DNA from: Anaspis maculata
Lineage: Eukaryota; Arthropoda; Insecta; Coleoptera; Scraptiidae
Length of the DNA stretch: 64,000 nucleotides
Assembly: GCA_949128115.1 (NCBI GenBank)
Contig: OX421961.1
Span: 123,631,050 to 123,695,049 of the forward strand
Direction: 5' to 3'
The position numbers and the translations under genes are program-made. The notes under the pieces are model-generated. The model was not told the origin of the DNA. It made no database searches and saw only the letters and a program-made list of their open reading frames with translations. Positions within the stretch are counted from its first letter, which is position 1, and every line of letters starts with the position of its first letter. Positions 33,650 through 45,160 of this stretch are shown here, piece after piece.

Positions 33650-34389
33650 GAGGGAAGACCAAAAATCACTACTCTTCACCATTTCTAATGTCGGGACTGC
33701 GACTTATCCTTAGTGTGAAGTAAATTACATAATATCTTGATTCATTGAGGTCTTCCATCTTGACATAATAATTACTGTCATAATTTCTAGAGGGGGAAGA
33801 CTGGTGAGGGGAATGTTGACTGTGTAGATGATTCTTCTTTTCTCTCGATTTTGAGTGAATACAAACATGTTTGGTATCGTTTCCGACTAACTTCTATATT
33901 CTCAGTTCAACTATGGTGTTCAAATTGCATAGAAGTGAGTTTGAACAAGTTTTACGTGATTAAATATGTTTTTTTGTCAATATTTTTCTAAGCATTCAAA
34001 CTAGGTACGTTATTTCATTGCAAAGAGGCATTTTTTTCTCAAAATCCTTGCGTAGTTTGTTAGTCTAATGTATTTCACATAATAGAGGCATTCAATTGAT
34101 CCGCCTTCACTTTTTTTAAATATAAAAAAAATATTTTTTTGTAGAAATTGTTTGGCCCTACTTGTAAGCTTTATTTTTTGCTGTATGATGTATGTATGAT
34201 CAAAACTCAAGTTTTTCATATTTTCAACAAATGAAGACACACTTAGTACGTGAATGTATTGTGTAAAATACACCAGACTAACGAACTATGCAAGAATTGT
34301 GAGAAAAAACTCCGATTTGTATTGAGAAATCATAATTTATAGAATAAAAAAAAATACGCCAATAAAACTGAAGAGAACTTGGTGTAACC

Positions 34390-35630
34390 GAGGTAGTATA
34401 TTGGAAATAGAATATCTGCTGGAATTAATTCAAACAAAAACATTTTTTTACCATGGCTAGCTTTCAGTTCCCTCTTCAACATATCAAAAGTCCTCAACTC
34501 TAGGACTGCTACAAAATAGTGTACAGGGTGAAAGTTTATTATTTTTCTTTATTTCCTTTCTTTCTCAAAAAACTGATTACTGAAAAAAACGGTTTTAGGC
34601 TAGTTTGATAGGCTAGTCTTCCAATAAACATATAAGAAATATACCACTCAGCAACTGCTGTGTATCAAGTTACAGGGTGAAAACTATTTTTCATCTTCAA
34701 TTTTTTTTCTTAGTGGAACTGATCTAGATTGAAGCCGGTTCCAGTTCTTGTGCAAGCTTATAATGTCATACTGAACATATGAAAAGGATACATTTCTGCA
34801 ACTGCTGCTTTTCAATTTACAGGGTGAAAAGTCATTTTCACGTTTCAATTTTTTTCTTGGTGAAATTGGCTCACACATCAATTTCGACTGATTCTTCTGT
34901 AAACTTGAAGTTTCTAGTCAAACATATCAAAATAATACATTTCTGCTACAGCTATGTTTTTTTTTACAAATATTAATGTTTGGGTATATTCGGGTATATT
35001 GCATCAAAAATTCAAAAAATCTTGGAACGCAACCAAACATTTAAATTTGTAAATAAAAACGTAGCTGTAGCAGAAATGTATTATTTTGATATGTTTGACT
35101 AGAAACCCCAAGTTTACAGAAAAACGAGTCGCAATTGTTGTGTGAGCCAATTTCATCAAGAAAAAACTTGAAACGCGAAAATGACTTTCCACCCTGTGAA
35201 TTGAAAAGCAGCAGATGCAGAGATGTGTCCTTTTTATATTTTCAGTATGACATTATAAGCTTGCAAAAGAACTGGAACCGGCTTCAGGCTAGATCAGTTC
35301 CACTAAGAAAAAAAATTGAAGATGAAAAATAGTTTTCACCCTGTAACTTAATACGCAGCAGTTGCTGGGTGGTATATTTTTTATATGTTTATTGGAAGAC
35401 TATGGTCTATCAAACTAGCCTGAAACCGTTTTTTTCGGTCATCAGTTTTTCAAGAAAAAAAGAAAGTGAAGAAAAATAATAAACTTTCACCCTGTGTACT
35501 GATTTGTAGCAGTCCCAGAGTTAAGGACTTTTGATATGTTGAAGAAGGGACTGTAAGCTTGCCATGGTAAAAAAATCGTTTTTGTTTGAATTAATTCCAG
35601 CAAAGCACCTATTTTTTTCTATTTCCAATA
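34390..35630. repeat. Inner palindrome of three about 147-bp CAGGGTGAAA modules per arm
   Basis: CAGGGTGAAA starts at 34524, 34673 and 34820 (spacing 149 and 147). The complementary TTTCACCCTG or TTTCCACCCTG ends at 35494, 35343 and 35195. The three pair sums (70018, 70016, 70015) are almost identical, so the modules mirror each other with practically no indels. The three modules within an arm are diverged copies of one another: each runs from CAGGGTGAAA through a T-rich stretch to ACATAT and a CTGCT(A/G)-containing end. Confidence 0.85.
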
Positions 35631-35899
35631 TACTAAGGGTAGATACGTACATTACTCTAAACGTTAAGTTGAATGAGTAATACAATTATGGGTTTCATCA
35701 TTGACATTCATTACATTCGATTTCAAAATCTCTTTGTCTACCTCTTCAATTGGTATTATTGAAGGAATGCGGCTTCTTCGAAGATAGGTACATCTCATGA
35801 AAGTAAATTTTAAGGAGTTGTTCTTTTTTAGAGGTTGATGGTAGACACACCTGACCAAGACGTTCGAGAAAGGTAACTTTTCTTGGAGGTTTAGTCGAT

Positions 35900-36350
35900 C
35901 ATCTCACGGAAATCCAAAAAAGGTAGCCTAGCCTTTTTTGGAGCAAAGGTAGCCTTTTTTGGAGCATGAATAAACACACTGAAAAAGATTGAAGAATTAA
36001 TCTTTTTTGGAGCTGAAATAGAACTTCTTAGAGAAGTTGGAGAAAGGTAACCTCAAGGGTAACCTTTTTTGGAGCCTTATAATTTTCTAAAACATTCTGA
36101 GTAAGTTCTAAAAAAGGTAACCTTCTTTGGAGCTTGGGAGAACATCACAGAGAAGCTGGAGAAAGGTAACCTACTTTGGAGCTTGATAGGACATCTCAAA
36201 GAAGTTCAGAAGTGGTAACATTTTTGGAGCTCTATAAGAGAACATCACAACGAAGCTGGAAAAAAGTAGGTAATCTTCGTTGTATCGTGATAGGACATCA
36301 TAAAGAAGTTTGAAACAGATAACATTTTCTTGAGCTCAATAGAATATCTT
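35900..36350. repeat. Tandem array, about 62-bp unit with GGTAACCTTTTTTGGAGC
   Basis: About seven diverged copies built around GAGAAAGGTAACCT, CTTTGGAGCTT and GAACATCACAGAGAAG. It lies only in the right arm of the 33650-37050 palindrome, so it arose or expanded after the inverted duplication, or was lost from the other arm. Confidence 0.75.
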
Positions 36351-37194
36351 AGGCCTCTCGAGGACTCTTGCCCACTGGGCATCAGGTTCTGACATGAAAA
36401 ACTCTTCTTTTGAAAAAAAGTACATTCTAAAATATCTCAGCCGAAGTTTTCTTTATAATTATGAGTAAGAGAGCCACAGTTTTTTATCATGCAATGAAAT
36501 AATATCAAAAAATAAAGTTGAAAAGTAGCGCCAAACAATTTCCACAAAAAAACATTTTTCTCATATTTTTAAAGAAAAATGAACATCAGTTACATGACTG
36601 TATTGTGTGAAATACACCAGACTAACGAACTAGGCAAGAATTTTGAGGAAAAATGCTGATCTCCAATGAAATAACACAGTTCAAAGTGGTTGAGAAAATA
36701 TTAAGAAAAAAAACATGTTTATCATCTAAAACTTGTTCAAACTTGCTCCTATCGCGATTCTGATACCATAACTGAACTGAGAATATGAAATTTGATAGGA
36801 AAAGATACCAAACATGTACATATTCACTCAAAATCAGGAGGAAAGAAGAATAATCTACACAGTCAACATTCCCCCCTGCCAGTCGCCGCCCTCTAGAAAT
36901 CTTGACAGTAATTATGTCAAGATGATAGTATAAGACTTCAGTTCATCAAGATACGATGTAATTTACGTCACATTATTGACAGGTCTTAGTCCCGATATTG
37001 AAAATGGTGAAAAATGGTAATTGTTGGTCTTCCCTCCCCTTTACATCCCCATTGCGGGCTTCTGGTGCAAAATTCGGCTTGGCAACAATGGTTTTCGTAT
37101 TCAGCGAGGTCCAAATACCCTTAAAACTCATGTTGCCAAACTTTAACATGACTTGCCTCTAGAACCACTTTCCAGGCCACTTTTTCAAAAATGA

Positions 37195-37400
37195 TCCTAG
37201 TCTAATAGCTTCGAAAGCTCATTGCTTGAAAGGATCATAGCTGGGAAAATGCATATACTCGTAGCTTCGATGTACCGTAGCTTGGAAGTGTTTTAGCTTC
37301 GAAAGTCCACATCTTAGAAGGCTCATAGCTTGGAAAGTACATAGCTTTGAAGTATCATAGCTTGGCTTGGAAGTGTTTCAGCTTGGAAAGATCACAGTTT
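37195..37400. repeat. Degenerate minisatellite, about 20-bp unit (CATAGCTTGGAAAGT)
   Basis: Repeated units of the kind ATAGCTTCGAAAGCTC, TAGCTTGGAAGTGTTTTAGC and ATAGCTTGGAAAGTAC. An inverted array of the same unit lies at about 38600-38715 (TCGAAGCTATGAATT). The two arrays bracket the two foldbacks between them. Confidence 0.7.
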
Positions 37401-37815
37401 CAAAAAATGCGCGAAACGACAACACCCGAGTGCTCAGGCATTAGCCAAACCCAGAACCAGCTTGTTGCGTTAAAAACTAATTTATACGGGATAGCATCAT
37501 ATAGCTTTTAGAATGGTCCAAAGCACTGAAGATGACGACATCCATCTACAGATTGGTGTGCAAAATTGTTGAGAAGGTGAATAATCTCATTGCTAGGTAG
37601 TCCGATTGCGGGTGTAATTAGTTGAGAAAGTGAATAATTCCATTGCTAGGTAGTCCGACTGCGGGTCTTAAAAAAAACTACAGAATCTGACGACATCCCT
37701 GTACACAGCTTGGTGTGCAAAATCATTGAGAAAGTTTGAGGACTTTGAGAACAGCGGTTTTGGGCTTGACTAATGCCCCTGCACTCGAGTGTTGTCGTTT
37801 CGCACATTTTTTGAA
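37399..37815. repeat. 417-bp element with 55-bp terminal inverted repeats
   Basis: Ends TTCAAAAAATGCGCGAAACG and its near complement. The arms 37399-37453 and 37761-37815 have exactly equal sums (75214). The inside contains a tandem duplication of about 57 bp around TTGCTAGGTAGTCCGA(T/C)TGC (near 37590 and 37650). No target duplication seen. Confidence 0.75.
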
Positions 37816-38002
37816 GCTTTATCTTTCCAAGATATGAAACTTCAAACTTTTTGGGCAGTCAGGCTTTTTATACTGAGGAAGAGTTTATGAATTTTTATTG
37901 TGTTGTAACATGTCATCCATAATGTATATTTATACCAGATTTTATATTTATTTATTTATTTTCATACGACGATGTACTATAGGAATGTTATTGCCTGATG
38001 TA

Positions 38003-38579
38003 TAACGTATGGTCCGAAAGTTTTGGGAATTTTTTTAAAAGCTTATAACTTTTTTTTGATAGTTTCAATTTTGTAACTTAATATTGCAAAAACTAGCGTC
38101 ATCTTTAACAATTTCAAATTCGTATTCAACATATTGAAGATGGGCCATTATCTTTGATGGCTCTCGGTTTTCTTCTGCCATGTTCGATCATTCTCTGGAC
38201 AACAGAAGGATTAATTTCTCAGAGCTCTTGCCTCCCAATGTACCGCAAGCTCGACCAATATAAGATTTTTGGTAAGTATTGAGCAGGATAGTATACGACA
38301 AGGGATGGGAAGCTGCGAATGAAAACCAATTACGGCGTCACATTTTTCAATAACATTAGAGAATTTCGAATTTGACAAATTGATACAGAAAATCATGGAA
38401 CATGGCAGAAGATAATTGAGATCCATCGAAGATAATGGTCCATTTTCAATATGTTGAATATGAATTTGTTATTGTTATATATGATGTTAATTTATGCACT
38501 ATCAAGTACGAAAATAAAGACTATCCAGAAAAAGTTATTAGCTTAAAACTATTTCCCAAAACTTTCGGACCATACGTTA
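38003..38579. repeat. 577-bp foldback element
   Basis: Ends TAACGTATGGTCCGAAAGTT and its complement ending 38579. The arms pair for about 200 bp each, with an unpaired centre near 38291. The flanks contain TA or TTA on both sides, compatible with a Tc1/mariner-like short duplication, but the boundary is ambiguous. Confidence 0.75.
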
Positions 38580-38599
38580 ATAAAGATATGTTCTATGTT

Positions 38600-38715
38600 C
38601 TATGTTCTTCCAAACCATGAATTATCTAAGCTACGACCCGTCGAAGCTATAGTTTTTCGAAGCTATGAATTTTCCAAACTATAATTCGTCCAAGCTATGA
38701 TTCTTCGGAGCTAAA
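38600..38715. repeat. Inverted counterpart of the 20-bp minisatellite
   Basis: About five units of the type CGAAGCTATGAATTTTCC, the complement of the array at 37195-37400. Confidence 0.65.
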
Positions 38716-39559
38716 GCAGCAGTCAGTGTCCGGACTACCTATCTTTCTTCCAAATAGGTCGTTTTAGTCTTTCAACACGTATATAACTCAGGAATTATCA
38801 CTGGGGAAAAGATTCCGAAACAATCATGTTATGTTTTGGTTACTAAAACTGAATTCTGAATCAAATTTATTTGTTTCAGGTTGAACATGCTCAAATGATG
38901 ACGACAAAATGCTGGTACTTGCATTTTTTACACTAAACTTCGCGTTTGATTGTTTTGCATCTATTTCAGCTCAATTACCATTTAGTCACTCAGGTTTAAA
39001 ATGAGAAAAATCACCTTTTCCTTTTAGGGAGAAGGGCGGGGTGAGGCGCCCCTCCCCATGTATCATGGTTCCGACCTTGACAGCTTCACCATAAGCCTAA
39101 TTGGTAAATAAACAAAGTAAAATACGAAATAACGAAATAAACATCAGTGAGGGCCCATGGCCAAGATCCAAGCTTTGTTGCAAGTTCTAAGCCATAGAAG
39201 CCGGTAAATTACGCTTCCACTTTTTCATGAAAGCTTTTGTGACCTGTAACCTGTAACCTACCTGTAACAAAACTTGAATCGTATTCATGGGTCATTCTCT
39301 TTGATTCTTTTTGTTTTGTCAAAATATCAATGTTTCTCCTGGAAATTTTTGTATCTATCGACCTGAACAAAAACTGAACTGAACGACCTACAACATATCC
39401 GAAATTGCCAGAAGTCTTACTTGGGGGTTTGGTTTCTGTATCTACATTAGAGTACCTACAATTTTTCAAAATCATTATTTCAATCGAAATATGGAAAAAA
39501 GTTGATTGTTTAGTTGATGGTGTTCAAGGATCGAGATATATACCTACTCTCCTTGGGTA
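38716..39559. other. Non-coding spacer
   Basis: No ORF of note and no paired repeats noticed. Confidence 0.35.
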
Positions 39560-40740
39560 ATATAATGGAATCGACCGGCTCTTCAGCCTATAAAGAACTA
39601 AACGTAAAACATCGTGAGCTTTGGTATTACACCTGAAAAAGGGAGAGGCGGTCGTCAAGTAACGAGAAGTTGAAAAAGTGTAGAAAATGACGGCAGATGT
39701 CTAAGAGAAGAACACAAGAAAAACTGGGTATTTTCTGCTCCAGATCATAGAAAAGAGAAGATACAAGTCTATTCCGATGATGAAGACCTCCAGAGTATAG
39801 CTGCCGTGCCTTTAGAACGCTCGAAGATAAGTTATTCAGCTCCTTTGTTGCCTGTCAAAGAAAAGTCAATTATTGTAACAATTAACGGGATAATCACGTT
39901 CAGGGGATAAAGGGAATACACGTAGCCTGTGGGTCACTGTTGTTGATGCTTGAGAGAGACGAAAGAGTAGAACGATGTCGCCACAAGATTTCCAGATGAA
40001 CTGGGACCGAGCTACCATGAGAGACAGGGCCTAGCGGGACAACAAAGCGATGACCTGTAGAACAGGTGACGTGGTTTTGAGAGCTCCGAGGTATACTGTC
40101 ATACTTGATGGACCTGGTCGGGCTATTCTCGTCCATCTGAGTTGAATTGCTTTAATGATTTCTTCATACTTCTGTTTACCATGTTACATATTACACTGAT
40201 CAACTATCTTCTGTATCCATGCCTGGATCTTATGAGAGAAAGGGATCTGCACACAACAGATGTTTTTCTTATTGTCGTGTCTTGTGAGAGAAGGGTATCT
40301 CGTGAGAGAAGATATCTTTCCTTACTTTGTTATCTTATTAAATAATATACGTCTTCAACTGTTGAGACCTGGTTGTTGATATTGTTGATTTACATTGAAT
40401 CATGTTGTGATATTTATTGTGATAAATAACTGATGATGATTCCATTGACCATGTTTATTATGTATGAACCAATGTACTGTGATTATCCACAGTTTCGTTT
40501 TATTGGTGATATTGATTGTTATTGATTTGTATATCATGTGTTCTCCCTCTTCTTTCTGCAGCAGTGCTCGGCCACTGTCCTTGCCAAAAACTTATCTATT
40601 TTCCCTACAGATCCCTCGTCAACTTAGGTCACCGTAGAACTTACTAATAAACCTTTGTCTCTGTTTCACACTGCGCCAAGTGGCTACACTGCGCTGAGCA
40701 CTTGGTCTGCAGTATTCTTTCCCGCTTACAGGTTCCTCAA
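39560..40740 (+). pseudogene. Possible 3' end of an LTR retrotransposon (pol tail plus LTR)
   Basis: At 39660-39900 a plus-strand frame gives a fairly long coding-like run (EKIQVYSDDEDLQSI, APLLPVKEKSIIVTING). At 39970-40140 another frame gives CRTGDVVLRAPRYTVILDGP, reminiscent of the C-terminal region of Gypsy integrases. After a stop, about 600 bp lead to AATAAACCTTTGTCTC near 40647 and a CTGCGCC-rich stretch, as in the R/U5 part of an LTR. No second LTR or primer site is present in the window. This is a weak call based on composition and order. Confidence 0.25.
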
Positions 40741-43700
40741 CAATCTAGGTCCGTGGAACTAATATGATCTGTTCTAGCGAGAGCGATACTCTCTTTCTCG
40801 TGAATAGTCGAGTTACTCAAGCGTGAATAATGGCATGATTTACGTGACGCAATTATTCCGCCAATCTCTGATAATTTGTTGGATAACGCTTTCACTGGGT
40901 AAAATAGATCAGTCGCTCCACAAAAACGCCCACTATTTTGTATCTTTACAATTTTTGTGAGAAATTTTTCAATGAACCACGATATTGAAATAGTTGTCAT
41001 TTTTGTCTCCAGAAATCCTCAATTTTGTCGTACCTACCTGTATTACACACCTTTTCTACTACATGTTTTTACACGGTAAAACGCTGAATTCGTATTTTAT
41101 TAGAAATAACAGCAACGGGAAAGAAATGTTTATTTTCCACCAACATTTTTACTAGTAAAGCAACTCACAGTCGGATCATCAGCATGCGGCATTCATTAAT
41201 CAAATAAGTAAGCAGTAAGTTATACAAAATTTATTATTTATATTAATATTATGCCGTTGCTGATTGAATATCTGTATCCTAAGGTAAACTTGCCAATGAT
41301 GTTATTTATTATGTGCATGAAACGTGATGAGAAATACTCAGACGGGGAAGCACCACAGTAATAATTAATTACATTATGATCGTAGCTCTAGCTATGTAAG
41401 CTCATGGTCCGTACCTCGACCACAGACAAATCAGGAGAAACACATCCTGTATAAGGATTTTGACTTACTTCCCCAACTTATACCAATAAATTGTGAACTC
41501 TGAAATTTTGCAACTGGGTTGCCTATCCACTGCTCTCAAGAGCGCGTCCAGTAGCTAGGCAACCAGTTATACATTATCAATGTTTTGGCAGTTTCTCCAA
41601 AGATCTTGAGCTATATATGCCTTTTTTTTTGCAAATTTGGGTTTTGTATTATCTGGTTTAAGTAATTTAGGAGCCAGAAGTTGATAGATATTCTTATAAT
41701 AAGTAAGGATATTTAACTTAGTTCTCTCTAGTATGTAACCGGTACTTTACCTAGCTACTCAAGCTCGGAATTTTTTATAACGTATTGTTCACCATAAACA
41801 GCTGGATAGTTTCTCAAGTATTGTGAACTATCATCATATTTTACGAGTTAGAATTTTTCCAGGTTGTCTTGGATTTCAAGCTTGAATGTGAATACGTACA
41901 CTGTCCACTTTCCTAGGCGACATAATTTATACCAAGTAATAGAAGTACTTGACGCATCTGCATAATAAAATAATGTATCTATAAGTAAATAACCAAATAT
42001 CTTATAAAAACATAATATTAATGCAAATATCACCCCATAAAAACACCTGTAATGCCCCTACATTTCCAGATAAACGTATCCAAGGTATCACTTCCCTGCC
42101 GTAAGCTACTTATCTATGCGCCAATGGGTGGATCCACTAGCATTCCCACAAAGCTACGAGTTAAGTGAACGTTATAAAGCGTTTGAAATTACCAATATAA
42201 CGACCGCATAAAGGTAACCATCGTGTTGTTTATTTTATATGCTGTGTTAAAATTTGACTATCGAGTTTCATGGCGGTTTTTTAAGGCTTAACGTTCCAGG
42301 CCGTTCGTGCCGTTTTTTTTTTGAGATGCCAGCCTCATATTGCTTGCCAAAATCAAAATCGAGTATTTGCAGGATTTTTTGTTTGTAAAACTCACAGTGC
42401 AAGGCAAATGAGCAAGAGATGATCTTGGAAGTCAGCAGCAGTTCGGTCGATAAAATAAAAATTATTATCAAAGTGAAATGTTGAAAAGCCTAGCTTCTTG
42501 GACGTTCGCTTCCAAATTTCAAGCTTTTCTTGTCTCCCTGCATCTAGTCCCAAGATGTCACGGGCCTTAAGAAGTTCTTCAAGCTTATACAGTGTAGCTC
42601 GATGTAATGCTCAATCGCTGATTTCTGAATTACAGTTGATGCTTACTGACGTTCAACTGACTAATATGAATTACAAGTGAGGCTTTCTGAATTACAATAG
42701 ACTAATCTGATGAATTACGAATGACGCTTTCTGGAATTCAGTTGGCTAATCTGAATTACAACTAACTGACTTGTAGTTCAATCAAATTTTAGTTCCATTG
42801 CTAAGTTGATCAGCACGTCACTTATCGAAACAATCACTGAAATGAAAATGAAAGATTGAGGCCCTATAGGGCTCTCCGTTTAGAAAGGTATAAAATTTTC
42901 ATAATTTCTCTAGCCTTGGAAAAAATTTACCTGAGCCCTGAGCTGAAAGTCAATTCTAGTCCGATGATCGAGCTTGAATAAATTGAGGTATTTTGATGTC
43001 CGATTCCTAATTTCAACGTATAACATTGCAGAAATTCGATTTCTTGACATTTTTTGCTGGCTTTTTCGGCACTGAATACTGAAATATCATAGTAGAGAGT
43101 TTGAACCATCGTTTGTCTAAATAGTTCCATTGGTCAATAAATATTAGTACCCAAAAACTAACACTTAACTTGGCTTACTTGGAAGGTTCAAAAACTTCTT
43201 CCTCAAAGAGAATGAAACGATATCCTTCTTTAGATAACCTGAAAAGTGGCTCGTTGTGAGAAAGATCGCTATTACTGTGAGAAAAATCAAAGTTTCCTTC
43301 AACGAAATGTAATATTGGTATCAGAGTCTCACTTGAAAGACGTTTACAATTATTTTTTGAAGACTGTTCACGCTAAAATTAAAATTTTACTGTTAAGTTC
43401 ATATTTCGAGGAAGCTTTTCTCACAGAATTCCGTCAGGTGCCGCCATGTATTTAATACTATATTATCCATCAATGTACCAGCTTCTAAAAAATCGAGACC
43501 TCAAAAATCTTCAAGATTATCAAAATTTTATTGACAGCTCAATGGTGCCAAGCAATCTTTTTTTAGATATTATTAGCATGTTTCATGTAGTCTCTGAATA
43601 TGAAAATGAATTTAGAAAAATACGCATACAGAATGTCTTTTCCTGAAAAAAGCTTTGAAGTTTCATTTTTAGGGCCGGTCCTGGAAAAAATTTAAACTGT

Positions 43701-44059
43701 TTGATAAGGCGATGTGACAGCTATCAATAAAAGAATTACCCACAAAATTTGAATCGAATCCATTTGGTCGTTCTGAAGATAGATACAGCTTGTCAAAAAA
43801 TTCTACGAAATACATGAATCACCCTGTAGCTTCGAAACGAACAGCGTTAGAAAAATTTCAAGATCAAGATCCTGGTTCACCTGAAAAAACTGGACCTACC
43901 CTCAAGCTATGTCCATCTGGTGAGGATGGGGAATCACCCTGTATAGTGGCATTATGATTAGAAGGGGACAGAGCATATCGACCCCCTATGGTCTTGGAGG
44001 TAATTTTTCCGTCAGAGGAAGAAGGGCTAAGACTTGACTAAAATAAGTTTATAGAGATC
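40741..44059. other. Mostly featureless AT-rich stretch
   Basis: No supported gene. A coding-like minus-strand frame at about 42475-42615 (KLEELLKARDILGLDAG, then EKLEIWKRTSKKLGFF) runs into a stop on both sides and is listed under findings. Two CACCCTGTA motifs in the same orientation, 115 bp apart, lie at 43820-43943. Confidence 0.35.
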
Positions 44060-44715
44060 TTTGAATATTTTGGTTGTCTGTTTTGAAGTTCACTTCCTAT
44101 TTCATCCCTTATTAGATGAAGAATTGTCTACAATATTTTTCCCAAAAATGCCTATTTTTTTTTCTACTCATTTTGAGAGTTTCGTGAATTTTGGTCGTTT
44201 TCTCAAAATTTAACACTATCCCTATTCTGTGAACATAGATTTTTTCTATTGTTTTTTCCCAAACATTGATCTTCCTCCACTACTTCTTTTGATAATTTCA
44301 AAAATGTTTGATAACTTTTTCACATTCACCCCTCATTTCATCCTCTATTTTCATGATAATTTTTTTACAGTATTTTTTCGGATAATGCCTACCCACTGTC
44401 TATTTATTCTGAAAGTTTAGTGAACTTGAGTCGTTTTTTTGAAATTCAACCTTTGTCACAACCCTAATCTCAAAGATAATTTTTTATGCTATTCCCAAAA
44501 ATGTGTCCCCTTTGTTCACCAATTCTGGTAATTTCTAAAATGTTAGTAATTTTTTCGACATTTCACCTCTTCATGCTCTATTTTGATGGTGGATTCTTCC
44601 CAAAAATGCCTACCTCCCTACTTATTCCGAGAGTTTCAAAAATTTCAGTTACTTCTTTGAAATCTCACCCTCTGTCACAACGCCTATTCTAAAGATAGAT
44701 TTCTTCAGTTACTTT
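44060..44715. repeat. Diverged tandem array, about 105-122-bp unit
   Basis: A block around CCCAAAAATGCCTA recurs near 44146, 44261, 44383, 44494 and 44599. Each copy also holds an AATTTC/AGTTTC-like stretch and a CAC(C/A)CT segment. Short ORFs at 44229 and 44486 run through the repeat and are not genes. Confidence 0.6.
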
Positions 44716-45041
44716 GGGTAAAAAGACAGGCACAACCTATATGCTTGGTGCTCCAGCCAACAACAAAATGTTCCTCTTATAAACAGAAACAATAAAAAAA
44801 AGTTTCTAAGTCTTTCAAGGTATGGATAATTATTACAAATACAAGATACTTGAATGGATTGGGTAGATAATAGTAATAAATGAATAACTTTTATCTACAA
44901 GCGTTAAATAATACCCGTCACTTTTGACACGTCGTCATGGGCGACGTGGAAAAAAATGATGGTTCTGCGCGTTCCTGTCATATTTTCAATAAATTCTGAC
45001 ATTTACCAAACATTTTAAAGACCATTGTATATAAAATCTTG
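44716..45041. other. Non-coding spacer
   Basis: No feature recognised. Confidence 0.3.
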
Positions 45042-45160
45042 TACGATACACGCGTTAAAGTGTCTGATTTTGTTCGCGGGGTTGCTCCACTCGCTGACGC
45101 TCGTTTCGCAAGCGTCCCCGCTGACAAAATAATATCTGTCACTTTAACACTTGTATCGTA
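45042..45160. repeat. 119-bp foldback
   Basis: The left arm TACGATACACGCGTTAAAGT and the right arm ACTTTAACACTTGTATCGTA pair imperfectly around a GC-rich centre (CTCGCTGACGCTCG). Possible small MITE; no target duplication identified. Confidence 0.6.

Larger units (their letters stand above)
33650..37050. repeat. 3.4-kb compound palindrome (outer arms about 33650-34090 and 36560-37050)
   Basis: The outer arms pair around CAAACATGT, the ACTGTGTAGAT(G/T)AT stretch and TAATTATGTCAAGATG. They enclose an inner palindrome (34390-35630) whose centre is at about 35008, whereas the outer pairs centre near 35337. The difference corresponds to roughly 650 extra bp in the right arm, where the tandem array at 35900-36350 lies. 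The left arm also contains its own small inverted repeat: the segment with TTAGTCTAATGTATTTCACA near 34060 recurs inverted near 34260. Confidence 0.75.

Noticed and set aside
34524..35494. CRISPR-like array from regularly spaced repeats
   Set aside because: Spaced repeats are 147 bp apart, diverged throughout and arranged in inverted arms in a eukaryotic context; not a CRISPR array.
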